DNA from: Prorocentrum cordatum
Taxonomy: Eukaryota > Sar > Dinophyceae > Prorocentrales > Prorocentraceae
Direction of reading: 5' to 3'
NCBI GenBank assembly: GCA_963575745.1
Contig: CAUYUJ010022081.1
Span: forward strand, 29,265-93,264
Length of the DNA stretch: 64,000 nucleotides
Position numbers and translations under genes: made by a program. Numbering within the stretch: position 1 is the stretch's first letter; each line of letters opens with the position of its first letter. Below are positions 30,230 through 38,933 of the stretch, piece after piece. The notes under the pieces are model-generated. The model worked only from the letters and a program-made list of their open reading frames with translations, was not told the origin of the DNA and did not search any database.

Positions 30230-31868
30230 AGCGATGGCGATCGCTTGCATGGGGAAGGAGGAGGAAGAGTTGGGGAGGTAGCGATGGCGATCGCTTGGGG
30301 AAGGAGGAGGAGGAGGAGGAGGAGGAGGAGGAGGAGGAGGAGGAAGAGGAGTGGGGGAGGCAGCGATGGCGATCGCTTGGGTAACGATGGACGCGGTGAC
30401 GCGCATGATGACGATAACGACGATGACGATGACGACTACTACGACGACGATGACTACGATACTGGCCATACTGACGACACTGACAACACTGACGATGATG
30501 ATGATGACGACGATTGCCGACGATCCTGACGATGATGACGACTACGGCAATGATGATGACGTCGCTGATGATGACGATGACGACGTTGATGATGATGATG
30601 ATGGCGACGACGATGGTGATGATGACAGGCGATGACGATGATGGCGATGATGATGACGATCATGATGATGATGATGACGGCGATGATGACGGCGATGATG
30701 ATGATGGCGACGAGGCTGCCTCAGACGACGGTGACGACGACGATGGCAGGAACTCGCCCAGGACTCCAGAACAAGGACTTCCTTGTGTTGGAGTTGAGGC
30801 TATCCACCCTATGGGTGAGAGGACGGCGCCCTCGTCGTCGTCGAGGTTGGTTTGAGGAGGTTTGGGGTTCTTGAGGTTTTGGGTTTAGGTTTTGGATTCT
30901 GGTGGTTTTGGGTACGTCGAAGTTGTTTTGGTGAGGTTTTGGTTTCTGGATGTTTTAGGTTACGTATTGGGTTCTCTCTCCCCCGCCCCCCATCATCTCT
31001 CCAGTCCCCCATCATCTCTCCCGTCCCCCATCAACTCTCCCGTCCCTCATCGCCTCTCCCGTCCCCCATCGTCTCTCCCGTCCCCCCCTCGGGTGATGCA
31101 GGAGGTTGGGGCCTCTCGGAGGCGCTTTCGGCCCGCTGGACGGGCGTTCTTGGGAGCGATGGAGATCGCTGGGGCGAGCGGGGCGTGGCTTGGGAGGTAG
31201 CGATGGCGATCGCTTGGGCGAAGGGGCGAGGGGGGGTGGGGGCGGGGGTGCACGGGGAGGTAGCGATGGAGATCGCTTGGGCGAGGAGGGCGTGGATTGG
31301 GAGGTAGCGATGGCGATCGCTTGGGCGAAGGGGCGAGGGGGGGGAGGTAGCGATGGAGATCGCTTGGGCGAGGGGGGCGTGGATTGGGGGGTAGCGATGG
31401 AGATCGCTTGGGCGAGGGGGGGCGTGGATTGGGAGGTAGCGATGGAGATCGCTTGGGCGAGGGGGCGAGGGGGCGGAGGTGATGGGTGGTGGTGGTGGGT
31501 GGGTGTGGGGCGGGGGTGGGGGTGGGGGTGGTGGTGGTGGTGGTGGTGGTGGTGGTGGTGGTGGTGGTGGTGGTGGTGGTGGCGGTGGCGGCGGTGGTGC
31601 GGGGGTGGGGGTGGGTGGGGGGCGCTGGGAAATAGCGATGGCGACCGCTTGGGCGAGGGGGAGTGTACGGGGAGGTAGTAGCGATGGCGATCGCTCGGGA
31701 GCGGGTAAGGATGATGGTATAGAGGAGGGGGTGATGAGGCGGAGGATGAGGCTTATTCGACCAGAGAGCGGATGGAAGTGGTGGATTGGGTGAAGAGCAC
31801 CAGGGAGGGGGAGGGTTGGGGAGGGGGGGGAGTCGGAGGCGGTGGAGGGCAAAGCGATCTCGATCGCT
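30230..31868. promoter_or_regulatory. Palindrome cluster upstream of gene A
   Basis: Twelve perfect AGCGATNNNNATCGCT copies (starts 30230, 30280, 30362, 31155, 31199, 31262, 31306, 31349, 31393, 31438, 31680, 31853) and one with a single change (31634). In the run 31199-31453 most sit 43-63 bp apart in a unit ending CTTGGGCGAGGGGG. The last ends 92 bp before the gene A ATG. Confidence 0.8.
30393..30747. repeat. GATGAC microsatellite
   Basis: About 350 bp of GATGAC, GACGAC and GATGAT units inside the giant element. Confidence 0.9.
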
Positions 31869-32029
31869 GTGCGGTCATTGCCGCTAGCTTAGCCGTCCAC
31901 TGGTTAGCCGTTGCTGGCTCTGGCGGGTGCGCGCGCCCCCGTTGCCGCCGCGCTAGCATCATGGCGGCCATCGCGCTGGTGGAGCAGCTGAAGGCCGCCG
32001 CATCGTTCCTCACTCAGCTTGAGAAGGGG
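30779..32029 (+). repeat. 1.25-kb segmental duplication, copy 1
   Basis: Nearly identical to 44582-45823. It spans a TTTTGG-rich block, six 20-bp CCCCCATCATCTCTCC-type tandem units (30978-31086), palindromes, a GGT microsatellite (31476-31600) and the first 69 bp of gene A. Similarity stops abruptly after GAGAAGGGG. Confidence 0.92.
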
Positions 32030-33493
32030 AGCAATGCATATGAGGAGGTCGTGACGGCGCAGTGCTGCATGGCGATGAGCGTTATGGAGCCGTGGACCTT
32101 CGTCTCCGCCGAGGACTCGGCCGCGCTGATCTTGCAGATCGGCAAGATGCCATTCGGCAAGAAGAAGATGGCCATGCTGCTCGGCCGCGCCACGGAGTTA
32201 GCCACAACGTCGGCGAATATGTTGGTTGCCAACGCTGCCGCGGGCGCAGAGCTGATGTCGGTGACCAGGACGCCCATGCAGGACTTCACGTCGATCACAT
32301 CATACCTGACGGCGGCGCAGTGGGCGGACATACTGGATACGGACAGCGACTTCATGGGCCGAGTTGCGGTCATGATGCAGGCGTGCAAAAAACTCGGGTT
32401 GCGCACGTTGCATGAGCCGACGATCCAAATGGCGACGTGCACCGCCCTCGCGGTGGAGGGCTTCGAGCGGGCAATGCGCCAGCCCCCGTTGGCCTTGTTC
32501 GGCTATTTCAAGAGGGCGAAATCGTACACCAAGAAGCTCCTCCCGTGGAAGGAGTGCAAGCGCCTCGCCGAGGTGGAGCCGTCGTTCGTCGATAAGCTCC
32601 CCGCGGACACGGTTGCCATGCGGAGGGCGCACCGAGACGTCTATTCTCGCGTGTACGCCGAAAGTGGCGATGTCCCAGTCAAGTGCCCGCTGGACGTCAC
32701 CCAGCTGCTCGTGTTGAGCGACGATGTCCCGATGCGGGAGAACAAAGCCCGCCTGAAGAGCTCTCCTGATCAATCGAGTGTCGACATGGCGCTGCAGCTC
32801 GCCGACAGGGCGATTGCGCTGAATCGCGGGCGCGAGGACAGCGGTGTGTTGCGCGACCGCGACGTTCCCTTCAGGCGATACACGCCCAACCAGGCCGGGC
32901 CGCCGCCGCTCGCCGACGCGGCGCCCGCGCCCGCCGCGTCGGCCGATGCCAAGACGCCGTCGAAGCACAGCGTGGAGGAGGCAAGGGACAAGATCTACGC
33001 GCAGCTGGGGGGCAAGACGCCGAACGTGTCCCACAAACCGCCGTCGCTGAGCGACAGCGAGTCGGATGACGACGGCAGCGACGACGACTCCGACTCCGAG
33101 GGTGGCGCCCCCGCGGCCAGCGCGGCTGGTGATAAGAAGAGGAAGGCCGATGAGGCGAAGGCGGAGGAGGCGAAAGGGAAGAATAAGAAGAATAAGAACA
33201 AGAAGATCAAGCATAACAAGAAGCCGACGAAGGAGACTGCCGCTGCGGCGAAGGCGGCGGACGATAAGAAGACTAAGCAGAAGAAGAAGAAGGCGAATGT
33301 GGGCAAGAAGTCCCCGAAGCCATCGTACTCGGTGGAGTGGTCCCGCGACCAGGTCTTGTGCCGAACTGGCCTTAAAGGTGCAGGCCAGTCGGTTGCATAC
33401 AAGTTCGCCGACTACGGCGGCAGCAGCGACAAGGTGATCTCTGCGGCCAAGAAGTGGGTGGCCACGCAGACGAAGAAGTGCGTCGCGGGCTGA
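31961..33493 (+). CDS. Gene A: helical protein with Lys-rich tail and AP2-like C-terminus
   Basis: 510 codons, ATG 31961, TGA 33493. Residues 1-330 form a non-repetitive, mostly helical region with no family I recognise. Residues about 363-381 are a Ser/Asp acidic stretch and about 387-450 are Lys/Ala-rich and low complexity. The last 55 residues (from YSVEWSRDQVLCRTG, then YKFADYGGSSDKVISAAKKW) have the strand pattern and closing amphipathic helix of an AP2/ERF-type DNA-binding domain; this is a resemblance only. An in-frame ATG at 31772 exists, but 31961 is preferred because it follows the palindrome and TAGCC...GGCTC leader motif shared with other genes. A regulator or structural DNA-binding protein of the element is the inference. 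Confidence 0.7.
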   Translation: MAAIALVEQLKAAASFLTQLEKGSNAYEEVVTAQCCMAMSVMEPWTFVSAEDSAALILQIGKMPFGKKKMAMLLGRATELATTSANMLVANAAAGAELMSVTRTPMQDFTSITSYLTAAQWADILDTDSDFMGRVAVMMQACKKLGLRTLHEPTIQMATCTALAVEGFERAMRQPPLALFGYFKRAKSYTKKLLPWKECKRLAEVEPSFVDKLPADTVAMRRAHRDVYSRVYAESGDVPVKCPLDVTQLLVLSDDVPMRENKARLKSSPDQSSVDMALQLADRAIALNRGREDSGVLRDRDVPFRRYTPNQAGPPPLADAAPAPAASADAKTPSKHSVEEARDKIYAQLGGKTPNVSHKPPSLSDSESDDDGSDDDSDSEGGAPAASAAGDKKRKADEAKAEEAKGKNKKNKNKKIKHNKKPTKETAAAAKAADDKKTKQKKKKANVGKKSPKPSYSVEWSRDQVLCRTGLKGAGQSVAYKFADYGGSSDKVISAAKKWVATQTKKCVAG

Positions 33494-33772
33494 TTCGCGC
33501 GCTACTGAACGGTGCGGGCGCGATGATGATGATGATGCTCTTTCGCATCTTGGGGTCCTCCGACCCTGCGGCTCGCAGCAAGTCCATCCTCTTGGTGGCA
33601 ACTGTGGCGGGCCAGCTGTTCGCCCTCGTCCAGCAGCTGGGGATGCTGGGCTGAGCCTGGTCGGCGATAATTCGCGCGCGGGTGCTGCAACGGCGCAGCA
33701 TGCATGCGTTGTCGAAGACGCCTCGTCGACTACGCCGCCGAGGATGGGGACGGGAAACATATGGAGGAGGGT

Positions 33773-34208
33773 AGCGATGGTGATCGCTCGGGGAAGGATG
33801 AGGAAGAGTGGGCGAGGTAGCGATGGCGATCGCTCGGGGAAGGAGGAGGAGGAGGAGGAGGAGGAGGAGGAGGAGGAGGAGGAGTGGGAGAGGTAGCGAT
33901 GGCAATCGCTTGGGGAAGGATGAGGAAGAGTGGGCGAGGTAGCGATGGCGATCGCACGGGGAAGGAGGGGGAGGAGGAGGAGGAGGAGGAGGAGGAGGAG
34001 GAGGAGCGGGGGGGTAGCGATGGCAATCGCTTGGGGAAGGAAGAGGAGGAGGAGGCGAAGATGGCGGCGACGCGATGGTGGCAACTTGGATGGGGGACGG
34101 GGTGCTCTCAGGACGAGGGGCGAAGCGACTGCGATCGGATGGGAAGGGAAGGGGGGACGGGTCGGCAGTGGGAGGCAGATGGGGCGGGGGGAAGCGATTT
34201 CGATCGCT
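33773..34208. promoter_or_regulatory. Palindrome cluster between genes A and B
   Basis: Perfect copies at 33773, 33819, 33895, 34016 and 34193, imperfect ones at 33941 and 34124, separated by GGA runs. Core variants GGTG, GGCG and GGCA are mixed. The last ends 141 bp before the gene B ATG. Confidence 0.8.
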
Positions 34209-34251
34209 GGCATTGCGCGCGCATTGCACATAGCATTAATCGCACGCGTTG

Positions 34252-34280
34252 TCATAGCCATTTTTGGCTCACAGGCGCGC
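34252..34280 (+). promoter_or_regulatory. Leader motif of gene B (DinoSL-like)
   Basis: TCATAGCCATTTTTGGCTCA then CAGGCGCGCC. It matches the DinoSL core TAGCCATTTTGGCTC with one inserted T, and aligns with TCATAGCCATGTGGTGGCTC at 36599 upstream of gene C. Confidence 0.5.
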
Positions 34281-34349
34281 CGCCCGCCCGCCCGCCCGCG
34301 GCTGCGGCTGCGGCACCTGCGGCGCGCCTGCGGCTGCGCCCGCCCTGGC

Positions 34350-35625
34350 ATGGCGTCGGACGCCAGCGCCCAGGCGGGCCCGTCGGACGCTGCGGCCGCC
34401 CTGGCGGGCGCGTTCTTCCAGGCCGCCAGCGCGTTCGACGCGCTGCTGGGCGCGGGCGCGGACGCGGCCGAGCGCGCGCACTATGCAGCTGCCGCCGTCG
34501 AGGAGCAGGAGGCGGAGGCCGCCGCTGAGGGCGACGCGCAGGCTGCCGCTGCGGGCGCTGAGGAGGCGGAGGAGGCGGAGGAGGCCGCCCACGAGGAGGC
34601 GGCTGCCGCTGCGGGCGCTGCGGAGGCCGCCCACGAGGAGGCCGTGGAGGCGGAGGTGGCGCTGTCGATCAGCATCGACTCCGAGGACGACTGCGCCGAC
34701 GCTGCCCTGGCGGCGGTGTCCGAGCCGCGGGGCGAGAGCAGCGGCGCGGCCGTGTCCGAGGCCCCGATCTCGGGCGGCTCGGTCCAGAGCTCGAGGTCGG
34801 CCGACGGGAGCTCCCTGGGCGGCGCGCCGTTGACCATCGAGGTCGGCCGCCGCGTGCGGCCGAGGACAGCGGAGCCGCCGAAGAGTGCGCCACCCGCCCG
34901 CGCTTCGGCGGAGGTGTCTGCCGCGTCGCACGCGGCGCACGGGGGCGCCGCCGTCCTCGAGAGCAGGCAGCGCGCGCGGCCTGGCTCCAGCGCACGCTGG
35001 CGTCGCCACCCCGCGGCCATCATCGCAGGTGCGCCCTGCGCGCCCGTTCGTGGCCGCGCCGTCGCAAGTGCGCCCTGCAGGCCCCGCGCCGTCGCAGGGG
35101 GTGCGCCCTGCCGTGGCGGAGCCGACGGAGGCGGATCGGGTCGCCACGTGGCAGGCTGTGTGCAACAACAGGTACACGCCCGAGGACCTCGAGGACCTGC
35201 GCGCGGAGGCGGCGGTGGCGAAGAGCATGGGGCTCTCATGGGCTCAGCGCGGCCCCGTCGGCCCAGACGAGGGCGGCCCCATGACGTGGCGCGGCCAGAA
35301 CTACCGCTGGAACACAGGGAAGTGGGCCAACAGGGGCGGCAAGAACAAGGCGTACTTCGCGGCGAAGTACGGCCGCGGCGCCTTCGGGCCAGGGATGCGC
35401 CCCCCTGGGTCGCACCCGCAGGTGGCGCCGCCGCAGGTGCACCCGAAGACGGCGCCGACGCAGGTGGTGCCGCCCCCGCGGGTGGTCCGCCCGCCGCCAC
35501 GCGGGCCGCGGCCCGCGGCCGCCGCCCCCGCGGCCGCCGCCCCCGCCGCCGTGCCCGCGGCCGCCGCCCCCGCGGCCGCCCCGTCGACCGTGGCGAAGCG
35601 GCCGCCGCCGACGCGGTTTCTGTGA
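34350..35625 (+). CDS. Gene B: Ala/Glu-rich protein with GQNYRWNTGKW domain (frameshift)
   Basis: ATG 34350 (MASDASAQAGPSDAAAALAG). The first 210 residues are Ala/Glu-rich and helical. Near 34975-35000 the plausible frame shifts by +1. The new frame carries repeated SQVRPA, then a conserved-looking block (YTPEDLEDLRAEAAVAKSMG and MTWRGQNYRWNTGKWANRGG), and ends at TGA 35623-35625 after an Ala/Pro tail. Proteins with a GQxYR...GKWANxGG block are, as I remember, multi-copy in dinoflagellates; no function is known to me. The shift could be an indel in this copy, a base error or a short unrecognised intron. Reading straight through instead gives an Arg/Ala-rich frame to 35903, which looks non-coding. 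Confidence 0.55.
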
Positions 35626-36240
35626 GGCCGCGTGCGTGCTGCGCTCGCGGCCCGCCTGCGGCTGCCCTCGGCCGCTGCGGGCCCGCCCTCGCCCGCGGCT
35701 CGCGGCCGCCTGCTCGCTGCCGCTCCGATCGGTTGTACAGGGAATGGGTGGCGAGCCCACCGCGCCCCGCCGAGCTCGGCGCCGAGCTCGGCCCCCCTTG
35801 CGCCCTGCCGCCCTCGGCCGCGGCTCGCGCCCGCGGCCCGCGTGCTGGCATCAGCTCGCGGCCGCTTTCCTTCGCGCCGCCCGCGCACGGGCGGCGCGCA
35901 TAAGAGATCGGGCTCGCCTTGTCGCAGGCGGCCATAGTATAAAATGGCCCATCGTCGTCATCGTCGCCGTCGACGGGTCGCTTTCCAAACTTAATTGGCA
36001 GTGTCAACATGTTTTTTTTGGTTGGAGACCTGGGCCCAAAAAAACGCGGATACCTGGGCCTAAAACGGGCACAGCGGAGGGCTCATACTGGCTCCAACAC
36101 CCTGCACTGGCGTGGCAGTGGCAACATGTTTCATCGGCCCTAAGGGCCCTTGGCCGCAGAAATCATATGGGTCAGTGTCCGATTGTCCCCGTCTCGTCTC
36201 TTGTCTTCAATGCGATTCCCGATCGTCGCCAGCGTCGTCG
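35626..36240. other. B-C intergenic region
   Basis: GC-rich downstream sequence. GGCGAGCCCACCG followed by CCGAGCTCGGCGC at 35752-35795 recurs upstream of gene E at 42299-42331. Two related GGCAGTG(T/G)CAACATGTTT motifs lie at 35997 and 36115. No gene. Confidence 0.5.
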
Positions 36241-36270
36241 TCATGTCGTGTGCGCGTCGTCGCTCCCCCC

Positions 36271-36584
36271 AGCGATCGCCATCGCTTCCCTGCCCATCGT
36301 CGGCGTCATCATCGGCATCGTCGCCGTCGCCGTCGTCGTTGCCATCGCCGTCGTCATCGTCGCGATAACGGTCGTCAGCGTCGTCGTCGTCAGTGTCGCC
36401 GATGCAATCGTCGTCACCACTGTCACCGTGATGGTCGCCATCGCGGCGACGGCACGCAGACTACACTGACGACGACGACGGTGTTTGTTGGGTAGCGATT
36501 CCGATCGCTGGCATGGGTAGCGATTCCAATCGCTGGCATGGGTAGCGATTCCGATCGATGGCATGGGTAACGATTCCGACCACT
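36271..36584. promoter_or_regulatory. Palindrome cluster upstream of gene C
   Basis: Perfect copies at 36271, 36494 and 36519, and decayed ones at 36544 and 36569. The local core is TCCG or TCCA rather than GGCG, and four units repeat every 25 bp with GGCATGGGTA between them. Confidence 0.75.
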
Positions 36585-36598
36585 GACATTTGCACATA

Positions 36599-36631
36599 TC
36601 ATAGCCATGTGGTGGCTCACGAGGGCGCGCC
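36599..36631 (+). promoter_or_regulatory. Leader motif of gene C (DinoSL-like)
   Basis: TCATAGCCATGTGGTGGCTC then ACGAGGGCGCGCC, aligned with the gene B motif and followed by similar CCCGCCCGCC sequence. Confidence 0.5.
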
Positions 36632-36736
36632 CGCCCGCCAGCGCCTGCGCCTGCGCCGACGCCAACACCGACGTCAGCACCGACGCGAGCGCCAACGCCA
36701 GCGCCGACGCCATCGCCTGCACCAGCACCGTCAACC

Positions 36737-37757
36737 ATGGCCATGGTCGATGAGACCAAGTCGGAGGCGGAGGAGGAGTGGTACAGGGTGAAGTGCCCTT
36801 TAGACAAGTGCGGGAAGGTGGCATACAAGTCCTCGCACGACTTGTGCGTCGAATGGCTCGACAACCACCTGCAGAGTAGCACTGTGGAGTCGCGCAAGTT
36901 CTACCAGGGCGAGCCCGACACGGAGGGCCACGCGCGGCGCGAAGAAGTCCTCATGGCGACCCTCGAGGACAAGATGCCGTCTGAGGAGGTGCGGGAGTGG
37001 GGGAAGTACGAGGGCCAGAAGGAGAAGGAGAAGGAGAAGGTCACCGCTGGGCGCGGCAGTGGCAGCGCCGCCCCCGCCGTCGCCTCTGGGCGGCGCGACC
37101 GCAGCAGGTCGCGCAGCCGCCGCCGCGGCGAGCACCGCGCCGAGCTCTCGCGCCGCCACCGCGGCGAGCGCCCCGAGACGCCGCCGCGCCGCGGGGCGCC
37201 GCCGCCGCTCCCGAGCCACCCGCCGCCGCGCTCGGACGGCTCGAGCACGCATGAGGCTCTGCTGAAGACGGCCGAGGTGCTGCGGGAGACGGTGCAGAGC
37301 GTGGCGGCAATCGTGCACTCGAGCAGCAAGGCACCAGGACCTTCGTCGGCGATGTCGCTCGTCATGGCGCCAATGGCGGGCGGCACTGCTGCATCATCGG
37401 TGACCATCTCGTCGGCGAGCTGCAAGGCGGCAGCGGCGACGACGACGACGAGCAGGGAAGCGATGGTGATCGCTGACGGGGGGATGGGGGCGACGACGCA
37501 CGCGCGACATGACGACGACGTTGGCGACGAGGATGGCGACGGCGACGACGACGCCGACAACGACGATGACGAGGCGACGGTGGCGGCGACGATGCAAGGC
37601 GGTGATCGACTGCATCAAGCGGGCGGAGGCATGTGCCAGCACGGCGGCGGACGTGTGCGCCAAGGCGGCCGCCGCGTTCCGCGCCGAGTCGCAGTCCCTG
37701 GCGTCGGCGAGGGCAGACGTGGAGGCAGCGCTGGCGAACGCGACGAGGTCGAGCTGA
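36737..37757 (+). CDS. Gene C: CxxxxC zinc-finger-like, Arg/Ser-rich protein (one intron)
   Basis: Exon 1 36737-37426 (690 nt) and exon 2 37599-37757 (159 nt) give 282 residues. The join falls between codons, in SASCK/AVIDCIKRAE. Near the N-terminus YRVKCPLDKCGKVAYKSSHD contains a Cys pair with following His and Cys, suggesting a small zinc-binding module. Residues about 105-165 are Arg/Ser-rich like an RS domain or nuclear signal. The C-terminal 80 residues form an Ala-rich helix. Without splicing, the exon 1 frame runs to 37990 through microsatellite-coded Asp and Arg runs. N-terminal CxxxxC blocks of this style occur, as I remember, in many dinoflagellate proteins; function unknown. Confidence 0.65.
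37427..37598 (+). other. 172-nt intron of gene C, introner-like
   Basis: Bounded by the direct repeat TGCAAGGCGG (37421-37430 and 37593-37602). Cutting after TGCAAG in both copies gives a GC...AG intron. Removing 172 nt exactly reconciles the two reading frames. The interior holds one AGCGAT palindrome (37459) and GAC repeats, so it has the composition of the element's intergenic DNA. Confidence 0.75.
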
Positions 37758-37963
37758 CGGCCTGGCGGGTGAGCCGCCGTCCGCGGGCGGAGTGCGGGCC
37801 GCGCGCCCCGCCCGCGCCGCGCGCCCCGCGCGGCCCGCGGCCCTTCGCGGGGGCGCGGCCCGCGCCTCGCGCGGCCCGCGCCCCGCGCGCCCCGCGCCCC
37901 GCGCGGCCCGCCCGCGTGCCCGCGGGAGAGCGCGGGCATCCGTTGCATAAGAGTAAAATAGAC

Positions 37964-38387
37964 AGCGATGGGGATCGATCGGGCGAGTAGAAGGGGATAT
38001 GCGATGTAGCGATGGTGATCGCTTGGGCGAGGATGATGGGGATTGGGTAGCGATGGCAATCGCTCGGGGAGGGATGGGTGTCAAGGCGGGTGGGGGTGAT
38101 GCGGGTGCGTTGTTTGTATATTACGTCGGTATCGTTCCTGCTGTGGGCGGGGCGGGGAGCTGGCATGAGGAGGAGGATGCGGATGTGTAGCGATGGCGAT
38201 CGCTTTTGGGCTTTGGAGAAGTAGCGATGGCGATCGCTTTTGGGCTTTGGGGAAGTAGCGATGGCGATCGCTTTTGGGCGTTGGGGAAGTGGCGATGGCG
38301 ATCGCTTTTGAGCACTGGGGAAGTAGCGATGGCGATCGCTCGTTGGAGGAAGACGAGAATCATGATGGGATAGCGATGCCAATCGCT
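37964..38387. promoter_or_regulatory. Palindrome cluster downstream of gene C
   Basis: Perfect copies at 38008, 38049, 38189, 38223, 38257, 38325 and 38372; imperfect at 37964 and 38291. Five successive units at 38189-38340 repeat every 34 bp, each followed by TTTTGGGCTTTGGGGAAGT. Confidence 0.8.
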
Positions 38388-38412
38388 TGGGTGAGTGCTG
38401 ACAGGTGTAGGG

Positions 38413-38786
38413 TAAGTTCCGTAAGTGACTTAAGTAGCACCCATTGTTATCATTTTGTTATCCTTTTGTTATCCTTTGTTATCCTTTTGTTATCCTGGGA
38501 TCAGGGCCGATAGGATAACAAAAAGATAACAAAAGGATAACAAGGGTCAAATAGGATAACAAAAGGATAACAAAAGGATAACATGTTATCCTATTTGACC
38601 CGTGTTATCCTTTTGTTATCATTGTGTTATCCTTTTGTTATCCTATTTGACCCTTGTTATCATTTTGTTATCCTTTTGTTGTCCTATCGGACCCCGATCC
38701 CAGGATAACAAAAGGATAACAAAGGATAACACAAAGGATAACAAAAGGATAACACGGGGTGCTACTTAAGTCAGTTATGCCACTTA
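38413..38786. repeat. 374-bp GGATAAC foldback
   Basis: The arms meet at ACATGT (38581-38586). The outer 17 bp TGACTTAAGTAGCACCC (38426-38442) are perfectly inverted at 38757-38773. Each arm is built of GTTATCC/GGATAAC units every 9-12 bp, punctuated by CCTGGGATC and by AGGGTCAAATAGG in both arms. No coding capacity. Possibly a replication or cruciform structure of the giant element, or a nested foldback transposon. Confidence 0.85.
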
Positions 38787-38802
38787 GGCGAGCAAGTAAC
38801 TT

Positions 38803-38818
38803 AGCGATGATGATCGCT
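38803..38818. promoter_or_regulatory. Palindrome upstream of gene D
   Basis: AGCGATGATGATCGCT, isolated, 115 bp before the gene D ATG. Confidence 0.75.
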
Positions 38819-38933
38819 GACGCATAGAGGCCCCGCGCTTACTGATGCCAGCCTCGTGCGGATCAAGCGCGCCCGTTAGCGGGCCCCTCGCGCGGGGCGT
38901 GTCCACGCCCAGGCAACCAAGCAAAGCCAAGCG

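Noticed and set aside
30860-30910. Telomere-like TTTAGG sequence
   Set aside because: Only one TTTAGG-like unit in a general G/T-rich block; no tandem array.
31772-31960. Longer start of gene A at ATG 31772
   Set aside because: The extra residues are Gly-rich and span the palindrome and leader motif.
37599-37990. Unspliced 417-codon version of gene C
   Set aside because: Its C-terminal half is microsatellite-coded and Arg-rich; splicing 172 nt gives a better protein.
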